NCBI GenBank assembly: GCA_002691365.1
Contig: NZHL01000006.1
Coordinates: 9,679-14,747 of the forward strand
Direction of reading: 5' to 3'
DNA length: 5,069 nt
Origin: Fidelibacterota bacterium
GTDB taxonomy: Bacteria > Fidelibacterota > Marinisomatia > Marinisomatales > S15-B10
Part shown: one piece after another, positions 1-5,069 of the stretch
Numbering within the stretch: position 1 is the first letter of the stretch
How the letters are laid out: every line of letters begins with the position of its first letter
Made by a program: the position numbers and the translations under genes
Notes under the pieces: model-generated
What the model saw: only the letters and a program-made list of their open reading frames with translations
The model's database searches: none
Told to the model about the DNA's origin: nothing

Positions 1-1380
1 GTTGTTTGAATCATTAATATTTTCATTCTTTTTTAGATTTATTTTTTTTAATTCAGATTTAAGCAATTCAAGTTTTTTTGATAATGAATCAACCTCATTA
101 CTATTAATTTTATTTTCTTTATTTAAAATATTTATAAGATCATTTTTTTCATTTATCAAACTACTAGTTCTTAAGTCATTTGATTTAATATCATTGCTTT
201 TGTTTACGAATTGAATTTGTTGATTTAAATTATTTTGATATGATTTTCTACTATCAATTAATTTAATTTCAGACATTTCTAATTCATTTTTTTTTAAATT
301 ATAATCTTTTTTATTTTTTTCTAATTGAGGTTTTAAAATTTTAATATTTTTTAAGAATTCCTGAATTTTATTATTGTTTAAAATTATTTTTTGATTTCCA
401 TCGGATGTTTCTTGATTCAATTTTATAATATTATGTGAAGAATTATTTATCTTTTCATTAAGGATTATAATTTGATTTGAATTTTTTTGTTTTTTTAATG
501 TAAAATCATCGATTTGAATCTGAATTTTTTTTATTTTTTTTTGTTCAATTTCAAAATTTGATCTAAGTTTTTTTAAATTGTTTTCATACAATATTTGATT
601 TGAATTATTTGAATCTTTATTATTTTTAATTTCTAAAATAGTTTTGACCAAAGGTTCTATTTCATCTTGTAATTTTTTTATTTTTATAGATGCCAAACTC
701 AATTCATTTTCTTTTAATTTATCAATTAATGTTTCATGACGTTTAAATCTTTTCATTTGTAATTGAAGACCATTAACTTTTGTATCAACCTCAGCTATTA
801 TATCATTTAATCTTTCTAGATCGGTTTTTGTAGATTTTAGTTTTAATAGAGTTAATTTTCTATCATGTCGATATTTATTTATTCCTGACGCTTCTTCAAA
901 CATTTTTCTTCTACTATTTGTATTATCACTTAAAATTTCTTCAATCATTTTTAATTCAATAACTGAATATGCATCTGAACCCATTCCAGTATCTACAAAC
1001 AAAGAAATAATATCTTTTAAACGACAAATATTTCTATTTATCATATATTCACTTTCACCATCTCTGAAAATTCTACGAGAAATTTCAATTTCATCATATT
1101 CAATGGGAAGTATTCCACGATTATTTTGAACTTTTAAAGATACTTCGCAAACGGAAAGTGCTTTTAACGATTCAGAACCATTAAAAATAATATCATCTAA
1201 AGTAGAAGAACGAAGCATAGTTATTTTTTGCTCACCTAAGACCCATCTGACTGCATCAACAATATTTGTTTTTCCACAACCATTAGGTCCAACGACAGCT
1301 GTAATTCCATCACCAAAAGACAACTTTTCTTTATTTGCAAAAGATTTAAAACCATGAATAGATAATTCAGATATATACAT
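1..1380 (-). CDS. smc: Chromosome segregation ATPase Smc, N-terminal part (cut by the window edge)
   Basis: This is the N-terminal ATPase half-head and the start of the coiled-coil arm of Smc, the core subunit of the bacterial condensin that compacts and separates chromosomes, usually with ScpA and ScpB. The frame is open from an ATG at 1378-1380 to base 1, giving 460 visible residues; full-length Smc is about 1,150-1,200, so the hinge and C-terminal head lie outside. Visible motifs are the opening MYISELSIHGFKSF, Walker A GPNGCGKT (residues 31-38) followed by NIVDAVRWVLGEQ, the conserved DDIIFNGS (62-69), VDTGMGSDAYSVIEL (129-143, Q-loop region) and RRKMFEEASGI (157-167). From about residue 176 the protein is a Lys/Asn/Ile/Glu-rich coiled coil with an intact frame despite many A-runs. 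The start lies 8 bases after the hit stop and has no clear Shine-Dalgarno. The Q-loop glutamine seen in Bacillus Smc appears replaced. A RecN or Rad50 identity is unlikely given the head motifs. Confidence 0.95.
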   Translation of the reverse strand, partial: MYISELSIHGFKSFANKEKLSFGDGITAVVGPNGCGKTNIVDAVRWVLGEQKITMLRSSTLDDIIFNGSESLKALSVCEVSLKVQNNRGILPIEYDEIEISRRIFRDGESEYMINRNICRLKDIISLFVDTGMGSDAYSVIELKMIEEILSDNTNSRRKMFEEASGINKYRHDRKLTLLKLKSTKTDLERLNDIIAEVDTKVNGLQLQMKRFKRHETLIDKLKENELSLASIKIKKLQDEIEPLVKTILEIKNNKDSNNSNQILYENNLKKLRSNFEIEQKKIKKIQIQIDDFTLKKQKNSNQIIILNEKINNSSHNIIKLNQETSDGNQKIILNNNKIQEFLKNIKILKPQLEKNKKDYNLKKNELEMSEIKLIDSRKSYQNNLNQQIQFVNKSNDIKSNDLRTSSLINEKNDLINILNKENKINSNEVDSLSKKLELLKSELKKINLKKNENINDSNN

Positions 1381-1388
1381 ATTAAAAT

Positions 1389-1733
1389 TTAACCAGGAGG
1401 CCAACTCATTTTTCTTTTTCCCAACATATGTAAATGGATATGAAATACTGTTTGCCCACCATTTTCATTACAATTAAAAATCAGTCTATAACCAGATTTA
1501 GAAATTTTATTTTGTTTAGCAATTTCTTTTGCAGCAATAAATAATTCTCCTATTAATATTTTATCCTGATTTTCAATATCATTAATTGTTGAAATATGTT
1601 TCCTAGGTATAATTAAAATATGAAATGGGGCTTGAGGATTTATATCATTAAATGCAATCAAATCTTTATTTTCATAAATTTTTTCAACATTTATTGTTTC
1701 ATTAGAAATTTTACAAAAAAGACAATCTTTCAA
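1389..1733 (-). CDS. HIT-family (histidine triad) nucleotide-binding protein, HinT-like
   Basis: A complete 114-residue HIT protein, the usual length for bacterial HinT-type purine nucleoside phosphoramidases, which hydrolyse AMP-linked phosphoramidates in the cytoplasm. The triad is HIHLH (His98, His100, His102) within GGQTVFHIHLHMLG. Other family marks are the N-terminal CLFCKI, whose CxxC may bind zinc together with upstream histidines, the stretch FNDINPQAPFHILIIPRKH (28-46), and the C-terminal MSWPPG. The start is TTG at 1731-1733. An in-frame TAA lies one codon upstream, there is no ATG or GTG before the conserved N-terminus, and a GAGGAT ribosome-binding site sits at the right distance, so the start is well supported. 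The gene overlaps the rsmE stop by four bases (TTGA), indicating translational coupling. The physiological substrate cannot be told from sequence. Confidence 0.95.
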   Translation of the reverse strand: MKDCLFCKISNETINVEKIYENKDLIAFNDINPQAPFHILIIPRKHISTINDIENQDKILIGELFIAAKEIAKQNKISKSGYRLIFNCNENGGQTVFHIHLHMLGKRKMSWPPG

Positions 1734-2479
1734 AATTTATCCTCATGAACAAAATGGTCAATTAATCCAGTAGAAAGTATAGCTGCAGTTTCGGCTTTTA
1801 ACCTTCTGGTTCCAAGATTTGCAAATTTAACTTTTCTAGTTTTAAAATTCATTAATTCTTTTTTTGAAAATCCACCCTCTGGACCAATAACTAAAATTAC
1901 ATCCTGAATTTTATTTTTTGATAAAATTTTTTTTAATGAATTATTTGAATCATTTTGATCCAAAACAATAATAAATTTAGAACTAAATTTATCAAACCAA
2001 TCATTTAAAGGAATTGCCTCATTAATTTCAGGCAATAGACCTCTACCGCATTGCTTGATTGCAACTTCTGCTTTTTTAATCAATCTGTTTACATTTACTT
2101 TTTTTAATATACTATGTTCTGTAATCAAAGGAGTAATCGAATGAACTCCAAGTTCAGTACATTTTTCTACTACTAAATCAAGTTTTGAACCTTTTAATAA
2201 TGAAATTCCTAATTCTATTTTAATTCTAGATTCATTATAATTTTTTTCTATATCTACGATTATTCCTTCAACTAAAGAATTGTAAATTTTTTTTATAATT
2301 GCAGTATATAAACAACCTTTTTTATCTATTAAATAGATTTCTTCATTAATTAAAACTCTAGTGACATTTATTGCATGATGAGCTTCACTACCCTCTAGGA
2401 TAAAAGAATTATTGATTATATTATTTTTTGAAACTATAAAATGACGTTTTTCAGACAATTTATTTAATATTTTGACCAA
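1730..2479 (-). CDS. rsmE: 16S rRNA (uracil(1498)-N3)-methyltransferase RsmE
   Basis: RsmE is a SPOUT-class, SAM-dependent enzyme that methylates N3 of U1498 in 16S rRNA, near the decoding site of the 30S subunit. The 249-residue product matches the family's usual length of about 240-250. The N-terminal PUA-like RNA-binding part includes EGSEAHHAINVTRVL (29-43). The C-terminal knotted methyltransferase part has LLKGSKLDLVVEKCTELGV (94-112), CGRG (144-147), the SAM-loop IGPEGGFSKKE (198-208) and LGTRRLKAETAA (222-233), all diagnostic. No ATG is available: an in-frame TAA lies two codons upstream of the TTG at 2477-2479. A second in-frame TTG at 2456-2458 would give a 242-residue protein beginning MSEKRHFIV, closer to the typical family N-terminus, and would sit 1 base after the upstream stop instead of overlapping it by 20. 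Neither TTG has a clear ribosome-binding site, so the start is uncertain. The identity of the protein is not. Confidence 0.95.
   Translation of the reverse strand: MVKILNKLSEKRHFIVSKNNIINNSFILEGSEAHHAINVTRVLINEEIYLIDKKGCLYTAIIKKIYNSLVEGIIVDIEKNYNESRIKIELGISLLKGSKLDLVVEKCTELGVHSITPLITEHSILKKVNVNRLIKKAEVAIKQCGRGLLPEINEAIPLNDWFDKFSSKFIIVLDQNDSNNSLKKILSKNKIQDVILVIGPEGGFSKKELMNFKTRKVKFANLGTRRLKAETAAILSTGLIDHFVHEDKF
1739..1744 (-). promoter_or_regulatory. Shine-Dalgarno site for the hit gene
   Basis: On the minus strand GAGGAT ends 5 bases before the TTG start codon of the HIT gene; the GAGG core is 7 bases away. It lies inside the last codons of rsmE (Glu-Asp). It is the only clear ribosome-binding site I find among the five starts in the window, and it is what decides the unusual TTG start. 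The other starts have only A/T-rich leaders. Confidence 0.7.
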
Positions 2480-3077
2480 ACATTAATTTAATGATTGTTC
2501 CATTATATTTATTTCTTCCATCAACAATATCGCTAGTATTAACATGGTCATATCCAATGAATATAGAAATAGTTTGTCTCGATTGAATCATAAAATCAGC
2601 ACCTAATCCTAAAACAAAACCAGAGTTATAATACGTATTAGTATTTTTTAACTTATTATTAAATTTTCCATATTCAGGAACATCAATTAAAGCAAGAGGA
2701 CCAATTGAGAACATAAAATAAGGTGAAAAATTATTTGCTATTTGACCAACAAAGGGATGATATTTAACACCAAACAATGATTGAGCAATGTAAAGATCAA
2801 ATTTATTTACTTTATATGGATAATATGACCAATAATCAACTACAGTCATTTCACCTTCACCAGTAACTTCCATAGCTTTCAATTGGCCAAAAAATTGGAA
2901 TTTTTCAGATAATGGTTGTACCATGAAAACACTAAGACCTGAACCAAAATCAGCAGTTTCTAATGAAATACCTCTATTAGCTTTACCTAAACCAATATTG
3001 GAATTGAATGTACTAGGTTGAGATAGTAAAATATTAACAAATAGAAATAAAGTGATTATAAAATATTTTTTTAACAT
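2460..3077 (-). CDS. Small exported protein, predicted outer-membrane beta-barrel
   Basis: I do not recognise a named family. The 205-residue product starts with a Sec signal peptide: MLKK, a hydrophobic core to about residue 18, and a likely cleavage in LLSQ (17-20). The mature part alternates hydrophobic and polar residues in short strands rich in Gly and aromatics: SGLSVFMVQPL (46-56), KFQFFGQLKAMEV (59-71), YIAQSLFGVKYHPF (96-109), FSPYFMFSIGPLAL (117-130), SGFVLGLGADFMI (152-164), QTISIFIGYDHVN (168-180) and GTIIKLMFGQ (193-202). This pattern fits a small, roughly 8-stranded outer-membrane barrel of the OmpW/OmpX or 'outer membrane protein beta-barrel domain' type. It has no terminal aromatic residue; the last strand is followed by NIK. 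The ATG at 3075-3077 places the signal peptide correctly. It lies 30 bases after the TPR gene and overlaps or abuts rsmE. A structural or narrow-pore role is possible, but no substrate can be inferred. Confidence 0.7.
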   Translation of the reverse strand: MLKKYFIITLFLFVNILLSQPSTFNSNIGLGKANRGISLETADFGSGLSVFMVQPLSEKFQFFGQLKAMEVTGEGEMTVVDYWSYYPYKVNKFDLYIAQSLFGVKYHPFVGQIANNFSPYFMFSIGPLALIDVPEYGKFNNKLKNTNTYYNSGFVLGLGADFMIQSRQTISIFIGYDHVNTSDIVDGRNKYNGTIIKLMFGQNIK

Positions 3078-3107
3078 AATGATTTAATTATAATTGGTAA
3101 TTTAAAA

Positions 3108-3857
3108 CTAATTTAATTGTTTTAACAACTCTCTTGATTCAAATATTTCTTTTTTTTGTTCAATCAATAATTTTGGATCAGGTATCAAATTTGAAAGTTT
3201 TGTTAATAATAATTTAGCTTTTTCAGACTGACCATCATAAATCAAAGCTTTTGATAAAAATTTAATTTGCACTGGGGTTGGAGTTCCTACGTTATAAGCT
3301 TTTTCAAGTAATTTCAATGCATTCTTTTTATTAGGCCAGGTTAAAAAAAATGGAATATATGGGGCTCTAAAATTCACTACTCCTAACATAAAATATCCTC
3401 CCCCATTTTCACAATTTGGATCTAATTCAATAATTCTTTCAGAATGAGTTTTAATTTGATCTGCAACACCTTCTCTAGCTGCAGCTAAAACTCCATAATT
3501 TTGACCCCAACTTCCTAAATTAACAATATACCAATACCTTATTTTAGGATCATCAGGATATTTATCAATTAATTCTTTTCCAAGAATTTTTGCTTCTTCA
3601 AAAATATTTTTCTTCATTTCTAAATCTTGAATAACAAATTCTCCTTTAAAATAAAGTGCTTTGAGTAACATTAAAGATGATAATTGATCTTTATTTTCTT
3701 TTCTAAAAAAATAAACCGCAGAATCAATTTTAGAATCTAGCGCAATTATTCCATTTGCTCCTTCAGATCGAGAATTATAAAACTTCATCCCTTTTTCAAA
3801 ATTAGTTTGTGAAAAAATAAATGAAATAAAAATTAATATATTTATAATAAACTTCAT
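3108..3857 (-). CDS. Exported TPR-like repeat protein of unknown function
   Basis: A 249-residue protein with a clear Sec signal peptide (residues 1 to about 16; ISFIFSQ, cleavage probably next to Ser16-Gln17), so it should act in the periplasm or at the envelope. There is no lipobox cysteine. The rest looks all-helical with TPR-like units: EEAKILGKELIDKYPDDPKIRYWYIVN (87-113), ERIIELDPNCENGGGYFMLGVV (140-161), KNALKLLEKAYNVGTP (178-193) and ALIYDGQSEKAKLLLTKLSNLIPDP (204-228). The central YWYIVNLGSWGQNYGVLAA (108-126) plus the following LDP...GGYFMLG recall the bacterial TPR proteins related to eukaryotic RMD1/FAM82 and to TatT of TRAP-associated systems; that link is from memory of the pattern and is tentative. 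The ATG at 3855-3857 follows the symporter stop directly (TAAATG), suggesting coupled translation. It may be a scaffold or accessory protein; nothing shows catalysis. Confidence 0.75.
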   Translation of the reverse strand: MKFIINILIFISFIFSQTNFEKGMKFYNSRSEGANGIIALDSKIDSAVYFFRKENKDQLSSLMLLKALYFKGEFVIQDLEMKKNIFEEAKILGKELIDKYPDDPKIRYWYIVNLGSWGQNYGVLAAAREGVADQIKTHSERIIELDPNCENGGGYFMLGVVNFRAPYIPFFLTWPNKKNALKLLEKAYNVGTPTPVQIKFLSKALIYDGQSEKAKLLLTKLSNLIPDPKLLIEQKKEIFESRELLKQLN

Positions 3858-5069
3858 TTATAATGAAAGTAAAGATAGCATAATATATATTAAAGCAGTC
3901 GTTGAGATAATTGCTGTTGAGGCTGTTTTTGCAAAAGGCCATGGAGTCATATCAACTGGAGACTTTATTTTAATTTCACTTTTCTTTATTTCTGAATCTG
4001 ATTTTGGTTTTATAATTCCGATTAACAACATTACTAACACTGAAAAAACAAAACTAATAAAATATCCGTGAAGATAATGTAATTCTCCATTTGCATTAGA
4101 TAGATATGTTGGTACATTTTTTATATTAATAAAAGTAAAAAATGCATAAAATGATATGCCAACTAACATTCCAACTTTAGCTGCAAATGCTGGAACCTTT
4201 TTAGTTGTAATCCCAATCAAAAAAATACCGATAATTGGTACACTATATAAACCATTTACTTGTTGTAAATATGTAAATATAGATTGCATTTGGGATAAAA
4301 AAGGTGCAATTATAATTGAAGCAAAAGCTAAAATAATTCCAAATCTTTTTCCAATAGAAACTATCAATTCTCCAGAAGCTTTTTTATTAATATATCCTTT
4401 GTAAAATTGTAAAGAAAATAAAGTAGAAGCACTATTAAGAGCACTATTAAAAGAACTTAAGATAGAACCCATTAAAACTGCTGCAAAAAGACCAAGTGAC
4501 CAATTAGGTAAAACATGTCTTACTACAGCTCCATATACTTGATCAGATTTTGAAATATTCAGTTCTTCCATATGCAAAGCTATTAATCCTGGTAAACATA
4601 ATAATATTGGTCCAATTAATTTTAATGAAGATGCGAAAAGAACACCCTTTTGACCTTCAGCCAAACTTTTAGCAGCCATTGCTCTTTGTACTATAACCTG
4701 ATTTGTAGACCAATAGAAAATATTTATAAACATCATTCCTGTGAATAATGTTGGCCATGGAACAGATACAATCTTTTCATCAACATTAGAAATAGCTAAA
4801 ACAGATAAATATTCAGGGTTTTTTTGAATTAATGTATTTAAACCATTAAAAAAAGAACCTTTACCTAAAGAAAATAATGCTAAGACAGGTATTGCTAATC
4901 CTCCTATTAACAAACCTATTCCATTTAGAGTATCACTTACAGCAACAGATTTAAGACCACCAAATATTGCATAAGAGCTTCCAAGCAAACCGATTATTGA
5001 AACAACTAACCATAAAGGTATATTTAAATCAAACATTCCAATTAAAGCTAGAGAGCCAGTGTACAAAAC
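3858..5069 (-). CDS. Sodium:solute symporter (SSS/SLC5 family), SGLT-like, N-terminus cut off
   Basis: An inner-membrane Na+-coupled transporter of the LeuT-fold SSS family, here most like the sodium/sugar branch (vSGLT of Vibrio). The frame is open through the right edge: the codon at 5067-5069 is Val and the apparent TTG at 5064-5066 is an internal Leu, so the true start is outside. The visible 403 residues contain about ten membrane segments (near 18-36, 46-67, 104-122, 143-164, 190-219, 243-258, 264-286, 297-313, 332-352, 382-400); four missing ones would make the 14 of vSGLT. Family marks are YAIFGGLKSVAVSD (33-46), NIFYWSTNQVIVQRAMAAKS (116-135), ILSSFNSALNSASTLFSLQFYKGY (203-226) and FTYLQQVNGLYSVP (265-278). 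Residues matching vSGLT sugar contacts (N116, Y119, W120, K150, Q269) and Na2-site serines (S205, S206) are kept. The cytoplasmic linker (about 353-372, Lys/Ser-rich) precedes MTPWPFAK and the last helix. It is the first visible gene of the cluster. A monosaccharide or inositol is a likely substrate, but this is not certain. Confidence 0.92.
   Translation of the reverse strand, partial: VLYTGSLALIGMFDLNIPLWLVVSIIGLLGSSYAIFGGLKSVAVSDTLNGIGLLIGGLAIPVLALFSLGKGSFFNGLNTLIQKNPEYLSVLAISNVDEKIVSVPWPTLFTGMMFINIFYWSTNQVIVQRAMAAKSLAEGQKGVLFASSLKLIGPILLCLPGLIALHMEELNISKSDQVYGAVVRHVLPNWSLGLFAAVLMGSILSSFNSALNSASTLFSLQFYKGYINKKASGELIVSIGKRFGIILAFASIIIAPFLSQMQSIFTYLQQVNGLYSVPIIGIFLIGITTKKVPAFAAKVGMLVGISFYAFFTFINIKNVPTYLSNANGELHYLHGYFISFVFSVLVMLLIGIIKPKSDSEIKKSEIKIKSPVDMTPWPFAKTASTAIISTTALIYIMLSLLSL

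Noticed and set aside
2..214. A plus-strand open frame of 70 residues, Phe/Ser/Leu-rich
   Set aside because: It is the antisense of the Smc coiled coil; its Phe-rich product simply reflects Lys-rich AAA codons on the other strand, and the minus-strand frame carries clear Smc motifs upstream.
470..612. Repeated TTGATTTGAATT-like words as a possible DNA repeat array
   Set aside because: Spacing is irregular and the words encode recurring Ser-Asn-Gln-Ile in the Smc coiled coil; low-complexity coding sequence explains them.
1390..1402. An AGGAGG-like ribosome-binding site on the plus strand
   Set aside because: It is the complement of the conserved Trp-Pro-Pro-Gly codons at the end of the HIT gene, and no plausible plus-strand gene follows.
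3078..3107. A TATAAT-like hexamer on the minus strand in the 30-base gap before the barrel gene, as a possible promoter
   Set aside because: It lies only about a dozen bases before the ATG, no matching -35 element is evident, and such hexamers are expected by chance at this AT content.
4156..4404. A plus-strand open frame of 82 residues
   Set aside because: It lies entirely antisense to the symporter's conserved membrane segments and shows no recognisable domain or ribosome-binding site.
5064..5066. TTG as the start codon of the symporter
   Set aside because: The frame stays open to the window edge, and the protein would begin inside the transporter with about four membrane helices missing; it is an internal Leu codon.

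Overview
The window is a single, tightly packed, very AT-rich bacterial block in which every gene reads on the minus strand. In transcription order (right to left) it holds the 3' part of a sodium:solute symporter of the SGLT type, an exported TPR-like protein, a small predicted outer-membrane beta-barrel protein, the 16S rRNA methyltransferase RsmE, a HinT-like HIT-family protein, and the first 460 codons of the chromosome-segregation ATPase Smc. The outer two genes are cut by the window edges.

Organism: exported proteins with short signal peptides ending in Ser-Gln, an outer-membrane barrel, strong A/T and Lys/Asn/Ile bias, and an Smc head with GCGKT in Walker A and an 'IEL' Q-loop all suggest a Gram-negative member of the Bacteroidota/FCB superphylum. 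A low-GC marine lineage such as Marinimicrobia (SAR406) is my best guess. This is inferred from sequence style, not from a marker search.

Layout: non-coding sequence totals only about 38 bases. The symporter stop codon abuts the TPR gene's ATG with no gap. Thirty bases separate the TPR and barrel genes. The barrel gene and rsmE overlap by 20 bases or, with a later start, are 1 base apart. rsmE and hit overlap by 4 bases (TTGA), and 8 bases separate hit from smc. No convincing terminator or promoter lies between them, so they are probably cotranscribed.

Function: the right half (symporter, exported TPR protein, barrel) looks like cell-envelope or uptake functions. The left half (rsmE, hit, smc) is housekeeping. 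I see no mechanistic link between the halves and no mobile element, CRISPR array, RNA gene or defence system. The points most worth a second look are the two consecutive TTG starts (rsmE and hit), the missing Q-loop glutamine in Smc, the retained sugar-site residues in the symporter, and the exported TPR protein of unknown role.
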